From the NCBI GenBank assembly GCA_011947345.1, contig JAAVTG010000229.1, positions 62,001-126,000 of the forward strand: 64,000 nucleotides of DNA, read 5' to 3'. Source of the stretch: Phytophthora quininea (Eukaryota; Oomycota; Peronosporomycetes; Peronosporales; Peronosporaceae). The notes under the pieces were generated by a model. The model saw nothing but the letters and a program-made list of their open reading frames with translations, was not told the origin of the DNA and ran no database searches. The position numbers and the translations under genes were made by a program. Positions 30,934 to 42,759 of the stretch are shown in pieces. Within the stretch, counting starts at the first letter, position 1; each line of letters begins with the position of its first letter.

Positions 30934-33900
30934 CTATTGGTACTTGCTGCGCCAGTAGTCTCGCTGGTACCACATCGTGGAGTGCGGCTCGTCGTCCTGG
31001 ACGCTGACGACGGTGTTGGATACAGGCAGCCACTGCCGCTCGGGGGCTTCTCCGAGCGACTCAAGCGAGTTCAGCAGCTCTTCCTGCTGTCTCTGGAGCG
31101 AAGTAGCGGCGCCGGACGGCTCTAAATGACCACTATTGCAAGCTGCCAGCTTCTGGTCCATCAGCGCGTCCATCGCCAGTCGTTCAACCTCTGCGTCTTC
31201 ATCTCGTCGGGTGTCCACGTCTCGTCCTTTGTTGAAACGTGGACTTGCTGCTCTAGTGGAGCCTGTGGGAGAGTTGGGGAACTCGAATCGGTCGCTCGGA
31301 GAGAAGGTCGGGGACCGTCGCCGGTCGCTGGCGTCAAAGAGCTGCTGGAACTGCGCGTGCAAGATGCCGAGCTGCGTGTTGAGCTGGTTGACGGTCGACA
31401 AGTCGGAGAAGCTCGTGAACGGGATGGAGGCGCCATTCGGAGCCGACGGAGCTGGAGGCGTTTGGCTTGAAGGCTGCGTATTACCCTGCCAATTCCACGG
31501 AGCTGCGTTCATGTTACCGGCATGAGGTCGCTGTGTCAGGTACACGCGGATGGTGTGGAGCTGCTCCAGCAGCACCTTGTTGTTATCTTCGAGACGACTC
31601 ACTTCTCGTCGCAAGAAGTCGCTCTCGGCGACGGCCGTTTTGAGCTTCTGCTCGGCACGATCACAAGCCTCACGAGCTTGCTGCTCACGAGCGACCACTT
31701 CGTTGCGGTCTTGCAACGCGCGCATGTTGAGCTCGTCCCGAAGCTTCTTGGCTACTGCCCGACACTTCCGCGTCCATTCATCACTGGACCGAGTCACACA
31801 GGCTTGAGCCAGTTGAGGTAGTTGCCATTCCACTGCTTGCTGCATCCGCTGAAGCTCTTCGGTCCGCCGGATCTCGTCGCGCTTTCGAGCGTCCCGTTCG
31901 TCGATCAACTCGCGCTCAAGCTGCTGCAGCTTGAGTTCCACTTTCTGCTTGGCAGCACGAACTTCTTGGATCTCTGTGCTAGTCTCCACTTCGACATGTC
32001 GTGCCTGCAAAGCACCGAGTTGCTCCCGAAGCTCCAGAATTTGAGCGTCTCGCTTCTCCACACGTGCAGCCTCCTTCACACGCCATGCTTCAGCTTTGTT
32101 AAAGCGCTCTTCGACTCGAGCAGCTTCGTATTCCTTCTGGGATAGCTGACTTTCAAGCTCACGGACTCGGAAACTGAGCTTATCCACGTCGACTCGCCGA
32201 TCATGTTGAGCCGTCAGTAGTTCGTCTTGCAGACTCGCCAACTGTTTCTCCGCAGAGTTCTTGGCGGTGGTCAACGCATCCGTTTGGGATTTCCGCTGCT
32301 GTTCACGACGTGCGAGTACATCGACTTCGATCTCGAGTTGATGTGCTCGATCGGTTTGTCCTGACAATTCCTGTCGCGCTGAACGCAGCTCCTTCTCCAG
32401 TACCGAGTTGCGTTCCGAGATGCGTTCCAACTCACGCTGCAGCTGGTCGCGCAACTTCTCAAGTGGTTTGACTTCTTGTGCTTGTACGCAAGCGAGGTCT
32501 CCACGAAGTTCGAGGACTTCGGACTGCAACTTGGCTCTAAGAGCGACTTGTTCATCGAGTTGTGCAGCGAGCTGTGTTTGGAGTTTTTGAATGCGCGTTT
32601 GAGCCTGCGTCTCTGCATCGGCAGTGATCCGTTCTCGCTCGATGGTTTGCTGCTGCTGATGTCGCTGCTGCTCGAAGCTGCTGCTGAGCGTTCGGATCTC
32701 GTCCTGAGCTTTCGACAGTGCTGACTGCAGAGAGAAACTCTCCGTTTTCTTTGCCTCAAGGTCCAAGACCAAGCTCGACGTCTTCCGAGACGCCTCCAAG
32801 TTATCTCGCGTCAGACGATCGACTTGGGCCTGCAATTCGCGGTTTTTCTCCTCTGCTTCTCGCCGTAATTTCTCCTGCTTGACAAGGTCGTCCTGAGTGC
32901 TACTAAGCTGTCGACACAGTGAAGCCTGGTCATCGCACGCACTTCGCAGTGTGCGCAGTTCTTGTTGGACCTTTTCGAGTTGCTCGCATTTTGCTGCACG
33001 TTCGTTGGCTATGACTTTCAACGACCGAAGCTCTTGCTCCAGCTTCTCACACTTGGCAGCTTGCTCGGTTGAGGTGTTTCTTACTGTCGAGAGCTCTTGT
33101 TGGAGTTTGTCTATCTGCTCAGACTTGCTGGCCTGTTCATCGGCTGAGGTTTTGGACGATCGAAGTTGCTGTTCGAGCTTGTCGACTTGCTCTCGTAGAG
33201 CTGCTGCGTCCTTTAGTTGTTGGCTACGAGCAGCTTCAGCCGAAGCTTCTTGCTCTGTCAACTTATGCAAAAGATCAGTCTGTGCTTTGTCATGGGTCTC
33301 GGACGCTGCCTTCATTTGCTGTTGCAGCTCCGTAAGGCGCTTATGGAGTTCGTCCAGCTCCGATTGCTTCTTGTCTAGAGCGTCACGATTCTGCTGGGCT
33401 TCTCTTCGTTGCGCTTCCGTCTGCTCGCTCTGTGATTGAGTCTGCTGGTTGATGAGCCGAGCATTTTCCGCTTCGAGCTTGGCCAGTTTCTCCGTCAGTC
33501 GTATTTCGCGTGAAGAGGAGGCATTTTCCTGCTCGGTAAGCCTGTCAAGCTGTTGCTTGTCACGTGCGGACGCGGTGGATGCTGCACGTTCCTGGTCTGC
33601 CAGCTTCGTCTTCAACTCGTTGACTTTCATCTTGAGGTAATTGCTCTCCTTGGCTTCCTGTTGTGCAGTCTCCAGCTGCCGAGTCGTATCTGCATGAGCA
33701 GCTTTCTCGCGATCGAGGTCGCTGTTGGCATTGGCGAGTTTCTTCTCTAGTTGTTGAAGTTTTGCGATGGTTCCTGGTGATGGTTGTGATGGTGTCGCCA
33801 CAGTCGAAGACCCGGCTTGGCTGAAAGGGTCTTTGAAGGATCTCCCGGACGCGATCTCTGCATTTTGAGTTGGGGTTTGGAATGTCGTGGATATTGGCGT

Positions 33901-34662
33901 CACTGCTTCCGTTGTAGCGCTGGTTATCGAGCTCATTGATGCCAGTGACATCACGGGCGCTCCGGTTGATCGACGAGACCCAAATGAACTGATCCTGGAA
34001 GTTGTTGCCGATGTACCCAAGTCGATGGGTGTTGGAGTCGTTTCCTTGACCTGTGAAGTTGGTTTGATCGGAGTGACATCGTTGTCATTATCATCAAGCA
34101 ACCAAGACCGATCTCGACCGAAACCAAAGCCCGTGGTAGCGGGAGTTGCAGTTTGTGGTCGCTCTGGTGCGGCTGATGTCGACGTCGATTGCGTCGGGGT
34201 AGCGAACAGATCGCTAATGCGGGATTTCCTTGTGGCGGGGGCTGGGACTGGAGAAGTAGCTGTCTCTTCATCGCTCATGTCGTCAAAGCTGTACACGTCC
34301 ACGCTGTTGATCGCCGCCGGCTTGGTCGGTTTAGTTTCAATCGCTTTCGCTTGCGGGAAGTCGACGATCGGACTAAGAGGAGCCACTTCTGTTACCTCTG
34401 CTGCGTGTTCGTCCTTCTTGGTCTGGATAAGTTCTCGGTAGTGGCCATCGAGCGGATGTTCCCAGATGCTTTCTTCGGTAGTTGGATTGAAGTAGTAGAG
34501 CGCTCCGTCCTCGGTCTCGCCTTGTTCCCAATCAGCCGGCAGTTCGGCTAGCAGAGCCTCTTGAACAAGAGGGAGCAGATAACTTTCTGCGTCTGGATCC
34601 ACCCCAAGATTCCTGGCATGGTCTCGCAGCGCCTCCAGGAACTCGGGACTGCTAGTGTCCAT
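30934..34662 (-). CDS. CEP164-like centriolar appendage protein (WW plus coiled coil)
   Basis: 1,242 residues, intact. Residues about 1-85 match the N-terminus of CEP164: a short helical lead with ARNLGVDPDAESYLLPLVQEAL, then a WW domain (LPADWEQGETEDGALYYFN ... SIWEHPLDGHYRELI). Residues 90-300 are disordered and Ser/Thr/Pro-rich. Residues about 300-1060 are one long coiled coil rich in Gln/Glu/Leu. The tail is again disordered. In animals and algae CEP164 sits on distal appendages of basal bodies and recruits TTBK2 through the WW region to start cilium growth. Oomycete zoospores are flagellated, so a basal-body role fits. The call rests on the N-terminal 85 residues. Confidence 0.75.
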   Translation of the reverse strand: MDTSSPEFLEALRDHARNLGVDPDAESYLLPLVQEALLAELPADWEQGETEDGALYYFNPTTEESIWEHPLDGHYRELIQTKKDEHAAEVTEVAPLSPIVDFPQAKAIETKPTKPAAINSVDVYSFDDMSDEETATSPVPAPATRKSRISDLFATPTQSTSTSAAPERPQTATPATTGFGFGRDRSWLLDDNDNDVTPIKPTSQVKETTPTPIDLGTSATTSRISSFGSRRSTGAPVMSLASMSSITSATTEAVTPISTTFQTPTQNAEIASGRSFKDPFSQAGSSTVATPSQPSPGTIAKLQQLEKKLANANSDLDREKAAHADTTRQLETAQQEAKESNYLKMKVNELKTKLADQERAASTASARDKQQLDRLTEQENASSSREIRLTEKLAKLEAENARLINQQTQSQSEQTEAQRREAQQNRDALDKKQSELDELHKRLTELQQQMKAASETHDKAQTDLLHKLTEQEASAEAARSQQLKDAAALREQVDKLEQQLRSSKTSADEQASKSEQIDKLQQELSTVRNTSTEQAAKCEKLEQELRSLKVIANERAAKCEQLEKVQQELRTLRSACDDQASLCRQLSSTQDDLVKQEKLRREAEEKNRELQAQVDRLTRDNLEASRKTSSLVLDLEAKKTESFSLQSALSKAQDEIRTLSSSFEQQRHQQQQTIERERITADAETQAQTRIQKLQTQLAAQLDEQVALRAKLQSEVLELRGDLACVQAQEVKPLEKLRDQLQRELERISERNSVLEKELRSARQELSGQTDRAHQLEIEVDVLARREQQRKSQTDALTTAKNSAEKQLASLQDELLTAQHDRRVDVDKLSFRVRELESQLSQKEYEAARVEERFNKAEAWRVKEAARVEKRDAQILELREQLGALQARHVEVETSTEIQEVRAAKQKVELKLQQLERELIDERDARKRDEIRRTEELQRMQQAVEWQLPQLAQACVTRSSDEWTRKCRAVAKKLRDELNMRALQDRNEVVAREQQAREACDRAEQKLKTAVAESDFLRREVSRLEDNNKVLLEQLHTIRVYLTQRPHAGNMNAAPWNWQGNTQPSSQTPPAPSAPNGASIPFTSFSDLSTVNQLNTQLGILHAQFQQLFDASDRRRSPTFSPSDRFEFPNSPTGSTRAASPRFNKGRDVDTRRDEDAEVERLAMDALMDQKLAACNSGHLEPSGAATSLQRQQEELLNSLESLGEAPERQWLPVSNTVVSVQDDEPHSTMWYQRDYWRSKYQ

Positions 34663-34820
34663 GATCAGATATCAAGACACCAGGTGAAAGGTGTTTGATG
34701 CGACCGCGGTGCATTGTTCAGACCCATGCGACGAACATCAAGTCCCGTGGACGCTAAAATTGGTGAGGAAATGCGATCGAACATCGTCAAGAAACGATCA
34801 CTTGTATTTACTTACTTGCC

Positions 34821-35804
34821 TTACTCCTTTGCCACCTCGATCACGATCTTGCCCTTGGCACGGTTGGACTGCTGCACTTTGAAGGCCTCGATCAAGTTCT
34901 CCAGCGGGTGGACTGAGTCGATGATCACCTTCACCTTGCCGGCGTCAATGAGGTTCTTTACCTCCTTCAGGAACTCGGTGCACGGCGCATTAAAGATCTG
35001 GTGGTAGGTGGCACCGATAGACGACTCGATGGGGTTATCAGCCTTGAGGATCGTCACGAAGATGCCCGTCTTCTGTTTGAGGATCTTCTGGGCCACATCG
35101 TTCCACGAGGAAGGCTCGACGCCGCAGTCGTAGATGAGGTCGATCGAGTGCTCGGCCAGCACCTCGCTCCACTTGTCTTTGGTGTAGTCGATCACTTGAT
35201 CAGCACCAAGAGATTTGACCAGCTCCGTGTTGCGGTTGCTACAGGTCGTAATGACTTCGGCACCGAGCGCCTTGGCGATCTGAATAGCAAACAAACCGGT
35301 GCCGCTGCTGCCGCCGAGGATCAGCACGCGCTGACCCTTCTGCAGCTTGCCAAAGGTGACGAGCGCCTGCCAACTGGTCTGACCAGCCAGAGGTACTCCA
35401 GCGGCTTCATTGAAGGACAGAGCCGTCGGTTTCTTGGCCAGGTACTTGGTCTCCACGTTCAGATACTCGCCAAACGTGCCCATACCGCCAGTGCCAGGCA
35501 TGCCGAAGACTTCGTCCCCGACCTGGTACTCGTGGACGCCACTGCCGACCTCGACCACCTTGCCGGCCATGTCGAAGCCGATACGGAACGGCTTCTCAGT
35601 CGACGGCGCGACGGGGAAGAAGTGGGCGCCGTACTGCACCAACTTGTAGTCTACGGGATTCGTGGCGGCGCTGATGATCTTGACGCGCACCTCGTTGGGC
35701 TGCAGCGGCTTCTGAGCGACGTTGGGGTTGAGTTTGACTTGCTCGAAAGCATCGCCGAAGTTGTAGTACTCGTAGGCCTTGAAGGTGGTGGGGATAGCGA
35801 CCAT
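34821..35804 (-). CDS. MDR oxidoreductase, copy 4
   Basis: 327 residues, intact, and close to the gene at 15900: identical length, VAIPTTFKAYEYYNFGD start, AATNPVDYKLV, GFDMAGKVVEVG, PLAGQTSWQALVTFGKLQK, cofactor loop VLILGGSSGTGLFAIQIAKALGAEV, and end NRAKGKIVIEVAKE. No zinc ligands. It likely uses NADPH to reduce quinones or reactive carbonyls in the cytosol. The ATG at 35804 is supported by paralogue alignment and by a good initiator 33 bases upstream. Followed downstream on the opposite strand side by no gene; the CEP164-like gene ends before it on the same strand orientation. Confidence 0.9.
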   Translation of the reverse strand: MVAIPTTFKAYEYYNFGDAFEQVKLNPNVAQKPLQPNEVRVKIISAATNPVDYKLVQYGAHFFPVAPSTEKPFRIGFDMAGKVVEVGSGVHEYQVGDEVFGMPGTGGMGTFGEYLNVETKYLAKKPTALSFNEAAGVPLAGQTSWQALVTFGKLQKGQRVLILGGSSGTGLFAIQIAKALGAEVITTCSNRNTELVKSLGADQVIDYTKDKWSEVLAEHSIDLIYDCGVEPSSWNDVAQKILKQKTGIFVTILKADNPIESSIGATYHQIFNAPCTEFLKEVKNLIDAGKVKVIIDSVHPLENLIEAFKVQQSNRAKGKIVIEVAKE

Positions 35805-35836
35805 ATTGGCTTGGTGGGGGGCTTATTGGGGGAGAG

Positions 35837-35853
35837 CTTGTTGGGGAATGAGC
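35837..35853 (-). promoter_or_regulatory. Initiator-like motif for MDR copy 4
   Basis: Minus-strand GCTCATTCCCCAACAAG matches the oomycete Inr start (GCTCATTYYNCA), 33 bases before the ATG. Confidence 0.6.
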
Positions 35854-36076
35854 CTGTCTCCGACTGACGTTCGCAATTTGGTCAGCTAAGCACTTGCATA
35901 ACGTAATCTCGGCGTAAGCTGTTGATAAGCTTACGCCTTTTCATTTCTCAAGACTAAAATGGTCCTAACCAAATCCAACCAGTCCAGATGGACGGTCTAT
36001 GGTTTGGAAACTTCTAGAAAGTTGAACTTGGCGAGGACGTTGGAGGACAACCGAACGGGCTTCATATCTAGGGCAA

Positions 36077-38243
36077 CTACACCACCTTGTCCTCGTTGGC
36101 TGCTCCTGATCGCGGGATATCCTCCATCTCAACCTTGGACAAGATCGCAGGGCCGGTGACGCCGGCGCCCACCACCATGGCCTTCTTGTTGCGCTGGCCC
36201 ATGATCTTGTACGTGGCAAAGCAAAAGACGACGAGCGCGACCGCTGCAACGGCACATGCGATGGCTATCGACGGACCGTAGCCTTGAGTTGTGTTGCTAC
36301 TTGCCAGCGCCGTGGTGCAGCGAGGTCCGCCCCACGCTCCGGAAGACCCGCAATGGCAATGACCGTCCTTACTGCACGTGCCCGTGACAATCCTAGACGT
36401 GTTGACGGTGCAGTCGTGGTCGACCTTGCAGTTGGCGCCTCCTTGGACTTCGATCATCTTGTTCTCCTCCGTTTCGTACTCGTCGAGGTGGTCTTCAATC
36501 CACGTCTTGGTTGGGTGCGTGGCCGGATCGCAGCCGACCGACATGGTCGAGTTGGCGGACAAGTCTTGGTAGATGCGAATGTAGTCGATCTTCATGTACA
36601 TGGGGAACCCGTCGCAGATGGCGTTGGTCTGGGCGTTGGAGCCATCACCTCGGCACGGCTTGCCGGGGTTCGGTGGAGAAGTTCCCCAGCTCGTCGATAG
36701 AGCGACGTTGAAAATGACGTACATGGGCTCCTCTAACATGACCTTGTTGTAGTTGGACTTGACGCTGTCTTGCGGCACGTTCTCGACCGCGTCGGCCGGG
36801 ATCTCAAAGATCACAATGTCCTCGATCATCCAACGAATGTATCCCGTGGAGCCCATGACCCACTCGAGTTGGTACTTGACGAAACTCGTGTACGCGCCGA
36901 GCTGCACCGGCCAATTCGCCGAGATGGCGTCCATTTGGTACTCGAACGGAGCCATGAGATGCGACTTGGATTCTGTCGCACCCAACGGCGACGAACACTT
37001 GCTGTTGGAGCTGTCCGGGTCGCACAAGAAGGCTCCCATGTATCCGTTGATCTTTGGCATGCAGCCTCCGACGTCGTTGATTCCCCAATACCGACTCCCA
37101 TTGCCGTCGATCAGATCCAACGCCGAGTAGCCATCACCTGATGCTGGACATGCATTAACTCCAGCGCAAGTGTTGCTGGTAATTCCCTTCTGTACGTTAG
37201 AGATCACCGTCGCTGCGTTTTGAATTTCGTCGCCCAAAGGAGTGCAAATGGTGTTGGGGGCATATCGCAGTCCTTGGTACCAACTGGCATGGCCTCTAGC
37301 GGCGTAGACTTTTGTCGGAATACCGGGATAATTAGCGCCGGGGTCGTGCACGTGCCAGTGTACACGCAATATGCATTGGTGGTGTCGGCTGTCGGCGGGA
37401 TGATTCGGAAGGCATCAGGCATGCCCGGGGCCAGCTGGATACTGGTGGAGATGGCAGTTCCTCCCCTTCCAGCAGATCAATCTCGGGAGCTCCTCGTCCT
37501 TGGTTCGGGTTCAGTCCATGGCCTGGACTGCTGTCACAAGCGCTGATCCTTTGGCTTTTGCGGATCTTTGAGTCGGTCGGACACTCGTTGAAACTCCACG
37601 GCCACATGCGACTTGTCGTCTGCGAGAACAGCGCTCGTCCCAGATTGCCCATGAGCCAAATACCAGGCCAAGTCGGGTAGAACCCGATGGTTTTAACTCG
37701 GTTCTTGCCGTTGCCTACATCCGGATTGCTCGAGCTGGTGGTGCCTGGCAATTGGGCCGACACCTCCATCCGACCTCCTTGGATGCAGAACTTGTTCCAA
37801 GACTGCACCATCCCAGCTCGGTAGTACATGTAGTGGGTCTCGAACGCTGCCGGTTTGGCGTACGTGTTCCACACCGTGTAGGTGATATTCTCCTCCTCCA
37901 TCACTTTGATCCGGAACACTCCTCGCCCGTCGGACTCGGTGACCGTCTCGGTCATGTTGATGCTGTAGTACTCGAGCGCCGAGTTGACACCGTCGGGCAT
38001 TTCTAACGCCGTCCAAATGTGATCCTCACCGGGCGAGAAGTTGCGTCCTGGCACGTTGAACTCGTCGCTCATGACTAAATTCCACGTAGCGCCTCTCGAC
38101 GATGTCATGGTGTAAGCGCTTTCCGGGGTATCAACGTCGACCCATGGAGGTATCCCCGATCGCGAAGTAATCAGCGAATCCGCTCGCTCCGAGGTCGCCG
38201 ACAGCGGCCAAATTGCCAGCAAGGCAAACGCAAACCTGCGCAT
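36077..38243 (-). CDS. SKN1/KRE6-like beta-glucan synthesis protein (GH16)
   Basis: About 722 residues from ATG 38243, with a signal peptide (RRFAFALLAIWPLSATS). The GH16-like domain spans about 70-520: WNLVMSDEFNVPGRNF, PTWPGIWLMGNLGRALF, and the catalytic-type box GAPEIDLLEG; later GYIRWMIEDIV and MYMKIDYIRIYQD. A cysteine-rich EGF-like segment (CKVDHDCTV...CHCGSSGAWGGPRC) and one membrane helix (IAIACAVAAVALVVFCFATY) precede a short cytosolic tail. Yeast SKN1/KRE6 proteins are needed for beta-1,6-glucan; oomycetes have an expanded set for wall glucan. Two one-base deletions in C/G runs (37340-37343, 37463-37466) split it; the family sequence continues over both. Confidence 0.88.
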
Positions 38244-38589
38244 TGTTGGTCTGGGCAGGGGATCGAGGAATGGGCGGCACTTGTTGGGCGAACGGCAAAA
38301 GTCGCACGTCTCTCTGTCCGTTACCACGCACATCTAACGGTAAAGCCATTCAAGAGGCTTTCCTCCATACATTGGCAGGATGAGCGCAAGGCAGAGACTC
38401 GGAGCTCTATATGGGCAGCTTCCTGTCCTGCGACTCGAGGACACTATCTGCCATTGTTGGCTGTCCACTGTGCCGCAGCGCTGGTCGTGCAGCCGAGGCA
38501 ACTATTCCTGTTCCCCTAAGCTTACCATCAAAACTCAATTTAGCAGAACGAGGACAGCTCGAGCAGGTTTGATCAACCAACTTGTCGGA

Positions 38590-39965
38590 ATGGATGGGAG
38601 CTGCCGTCCGCCCAGACTGCGGCGTGCATTGTCGCCGACCCAGTCGAAAGCCACTGCGCCGTATAAAAGTCTCGACATTTTCCCGGCGCTACGAGATGGC
38701 TCCACCCGGCCCCAAGCAAGTTTCCGTCGTCGCCGTGGTCTCGCCACTATTCCACACGAGTTCATGCTGCCTTCTGACGGTTCTGAAGCGTCCAAGTTTG
38801 TAGTGGCGTCGCCGCAGACACGAGGCAGCGCAGCCAATTTCCTGGAAGGTCTTCGGAATCGGTCGCTGCTGGACTTGTCGTGCATGAGGGAGTTCTCACT
38901 GCTCCGGTACAAGCCAAAGACTGAAAGGAATCTGTCGAAATTGTCCGTCACCTCCGCCTACAACATGCACGCGGAACAACTGCAGCTCCAACGCCTTGTC
39001 GTTGGAAAACGCTCTCAAAGTGCAGACAAATGTGACTCCAGTCGACAACCCTCTCCAGTCAAACAAGACGACAACAAACTCACCGGCCTTCGAGTTCGAC
39101 TCGCCAACGATCACAGGAAAATCTCAGCGGCGTCAGGAACCAGCAGCAACCACTTCACGACTGCCTCACAAGCTTTAGTAGCAACACCACCTCCGTATAA
39201 AAGATCCCCACCGCTTCGGCAGCCTCAAAACCAAGAACAAGTCCTGTTCGAAGTCCTCAGACTGCTACTGGTTTGACCAACACCACGCAAAACGTAGAGA
39301 ACCAGCACGGGTTCTTGCAGGAGCAAGACTTGGCACTTCTCATGTCGGTGACGGGATACTCCCGTGCCGAATTGTTTGCTCGTTGGACGCGCTTTAAAGC
39401 ACTTTGCTCCATGGCGAAGACTCCACATGGTGTCGACAAAGAAACCCTGCGTCATGGAGTCCCGCAGTTGTCCGTTGAAGATCAATTCTTCGTTAATCGT
39501 GCCTTCGACGTGCTCGATGCAGACGGCTCCGGAGCTCTCGACTGGCCGGAGTTTATCGCTGCGTTGAGTGCGCTTGAGAAAGGAGACGCTGCACGACGAG
39601 TCGAATTCCTTTTCAACGCGTATGACATCAACGGAGACGGCTACATACAGCGAAGCGAAGCGCAGCTTTTCTTCCTGGCTAGTCTGCTAGTTCCGCAGAC
39701 GCCTGAAGCTCTCGAAGTATCACGCGATTTCGTGAATAAGATCTTTATCTCACTCGGTCGCGAGCAATACGACTCTATCCGTGTCGAAGATGCTATGCGC
39801 TATCTACACGACCACCCAACCACCGACGCCTACAGCTTGCTGGGGCGGACGATGGTAGCCACTGCATCCACAACTCCGAACTCGCCCACCCGACGAACTA
39901 TAGCAAAAGCCATCTCCTCCAAAATTGAGATTGATCACCATGATGAACTGGTAGAAGACCAGTGA
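38590..39965 (+). CDS. EF-hand calcium-binding protein with disordered N-terminus
   Basis: About 459 residues once one deletion in the C run 39206-39209 is allowed for. The first 215 residues are basic, Ser/Pro-rich and disordered. The C-terminal part holds a helical region (MSVTGYSRAELFARWTRFKAL) and two EF-hands: DVLDADGSGALDWPEFIAAL and NAYDINGDGYIQRSEAQLFF, both with canonical Asp/Asn ligands and Gly6. Layout resembles calcineurin-B-like/NCS-type EF-hand modules, but the long N-terminus is unusual. It likely senses Ca2+. Start uncertain: 38590 is the first ATG after a stop-poor leader; one at 38698 also fits. Convergent with the next gene, with only 19 bases between stops. Confidence 0.75.
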
Positions 39966-39984
39966 GATGTGGGCGAGTCAACAA

Positions 39985-42604
39985 CTAGTTTTCGTTATCG
40001 AGCTCTGAATGAGCCGGTAAGACGCTTCGACGAGGTGCTGCCATGGGCTGCACAAGACTCAGTTAATTTAAAGGACTACACACAGGAACTGGCCTCGTAC
40101 CTGTCGGAAAATATTGACATCGTGCTCTTCTCGTTTCTGCCTTCTTGCGCTCGCCGATTCCTCTTCATCATCACTGTAGTGCTGAAATTTACGAAAGTGT
40201 TTTCCCGATGCAAAATGACGATTTCGTGCTCGTGGTGGTGAGATCGTTTTGGTCTCCCAAACTAGTTGCTTTGCTTTGGATGGCGATTGCTGATGTTCCT
40301 GAGCTTTTGGCGAGTTTGATTGAGATGCGCGATCACCACCAGCGTCACCGTTAAACTTGAAAGCGATGTGTTTCCGATGCGGGCTCGCTCTAATAGGAGA
40401 TGTCACTGGTATCAACGGCAGTCGATATCCACGCGATGACTCCTCTTTGCCCTTGGCTCGAGTTGCTACGGGAAGTGAGCCGGACGTACGTACCGGTGAA
40501 AAGGCATCGACGCGCCTCCATTTGTCTCGACAGGTACAGGATCATCATCATCATCATCGAATGCTTTCTAGTAGATACCAACATTGCGATGGTCAGTCCG
40601 AGACATAAAACCATAAGGAGACGACACGTACACTGTAGTTGTGAAGTTGCAGTCGAGACTTACGGCTCGGGTTCCTGCGTGGTCCACGTTTTTCGATACC
40701 GCGCACAACGGCACTTACACCAACAGCTAAGCGAGCGGAATCCAATTGAGGCAAGTGTGCGACCGTAGATGCTGTCTGAATAGGTCGTCCGGGGGTCTCT
40801 GGCGGTGGGGACGGTGTTACAGTTGATCTGTGGCGCTTGATCGGCGAGCAAACAGCTGCCGATAATCGCTCCCGCTCCTCTCGAATATGAGCATTCCCAT
40901 CCGAAATTGTATATGAGAGTGAGTCTCGTTCGGCTTCAAATTTGCTGCGTCCTGCATTGCCACCGCGATCTCTCCTTCGTACTGGCGCTTGGTCCGGACG
41001 CGTTGGTGATAGAGTACTTGGCTGCGTTCCAGACTCGATCCCCGACATTACAACGGAGTTTGCAGCCACATACGCTTGGAATCGCTGTTGATCGATCTGA
41101 GAAGGACTTACCGGATTATCCTGAGCGGAAGGACCAGCTAAACTCATTGAAGCGATAGCTGTAGTTGTTGTCCGCCGTTGGGCGCGAGCTGCTTCGCGTT
41201 CCAGTTGTGCCAGTAAATCATTCCGTCGTGCCAACTCGTGGGCAGATAATTGTCGGGGTGTTCCAAGCGAAAAAATGTTGGACAGAGCTGCCGCGTCCGG
41301 AGTGTCTTCAAGAGTATCTTCTCCAGACGCTACTTCCATTTTCTTCTCAGATATGGAGCCAAGACCTGGTTGTTTATTCCCTTCACTAGCAAGACGAAGT
41401 TCCATGTCGGCTTCGGCAGTGATTGCCGTGACTCCGTCGGTCTTTCCTTCATCAGGGGATGGGATGATAATCTTCTTGCGGATGTTGGTCCACTTGCTGT
41501 TCTGTCGGGGAGTAGCTGCCATCATCATGAGAATCTTGCGCGATAGCGCTCGCCGGGTTGGGTTTGTGGCGCCCAGCGCCGTTTTCTTAGCAATGCGGCG
41601 GGGAGCAAGACGATCCATTTCGACAGCTTTTGGAGGAGGCTCAACTAGATAGCTGCTCAGAAGTTCTTGCGGGGGCCGTTCTGTCCACTTGAACCCTTGT
41701 CGAATCGCAAAGCAACTTCGGTCTGGAAGATCTGTGAACGTGGGGTGCTTTCAGTATCGACATTGTTCTCAACGTCCACTGGAGGACATCTGCACTTCTT
41801 CTCTTCCTCCTCTTCCTCCTCCGCGACCAGCACAGCTTTTTCAACAAAATGTTGCAGTTGAGGTAGCGCTGCTCGCATGTGATGTTTCTTATCAAAAGAC
41901 TCACGATTCGCTTCCAGTACGAACGACACTGCGCTCGGTAGTACGCTGACCAGGCCTTTGGCAGCCAGCTCCAGCAACAAGTCGGAAATACGATCAACTG
42001 GAATGCACCATTCACCTCGGTGATCGATACCGCCACCACCAATTAGTTTGCGTCGACCAGACAGAGCCGCAACCGCTTCTGATGAAGGAAAGCGCTGTAG
42101 CTCCAGTTCAACGCGATCAGTCCTTGTTTCGAGAAATTTAAGCAGACGTCGGAGGAATAGTATGGTGGAAGAACTGGTACCGCGTAAATGAACACTTGGT
42201 GTTCGTTTCTCTTGCGTCTTCAGCACTTGCTGCCGCCCGCTTTGGTCTTCTTTTGTCCCCAAGATATGATCCAACGTATCTGCTGGCTGAGTGACGGCCA
42301 TATCCGCGCCTTCGAACACCTGGAAACACGCTTGTCGTGTCGCCATTGCAAAGAGCGAGTCGTTCTCGGCTCGCACTTGCATCTCCTTGAAGATCCCCAC
42401 GAGAAGGTCATCAAGAAGGAACGCGCAAAAATCCTCAGCTTCACCAAGCGCTGCTCGTCGATTGTCCTGCTCCGCACGCCACCGTTTGGCTTCGGCTTCT
42501 TCACGAAGTTGTTGTTCTTCCTCCGCAGCAGTGGCGGCAGCTTCAGCCGCAGCGTTGCCGTCAACAATCTCTGTGGTGGGGTCATCTGGAGCCTCGTTGC
42601 TCAT
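39985..42604 (-). CDS. Uncharacterised disordered protein, four exons
   Basis: Exons 42604-40632, 40567-40494, 40389-40101, 40047-39985. Introns of 53-104 nt have GT-AG ends and phases fit; with one base added in the G run 41671-41675 the product is 799 residues. I do not recognise it. Residues 20-60 are a Glu/Ala/Arg coiled coil; 60-250 look globular (FCAFLLDDLLVGIFKEM, RGEWCIPVDRISDLLLELAAKG); an acidic run EEEEEEE at about 265; the rest is basic and disordered with RRIAKK, PIKRHRS and DDDDD segments suggesting a nuclear protein. The spliced C-terminal exons keep an open frame and biased composition, which supports the model. Function unknown. Confidence 0.6.
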
Positions 42605-42759
42605 GGCTAGTGCTTCCTGAACACAAACAGCTCTTCAAGCGACTCCCAACGGTGTACCTGCCACGCCTGTTAGCCACAGCTACTAAAATACTCACCATCC
42701 CTTCCTCAAGTGATCTATTGAGTCGCCTTATATCCTCAGTCGGTCCGGCATGTCCAGCT

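Noticed and set aside
38658..39205. Two TATA-like GTATAAAAG sites as promoters of the EF-hand gene
   Set aside because: Both lie inside the open coding frame, and oomycete promoters rarely use TATA boxes.
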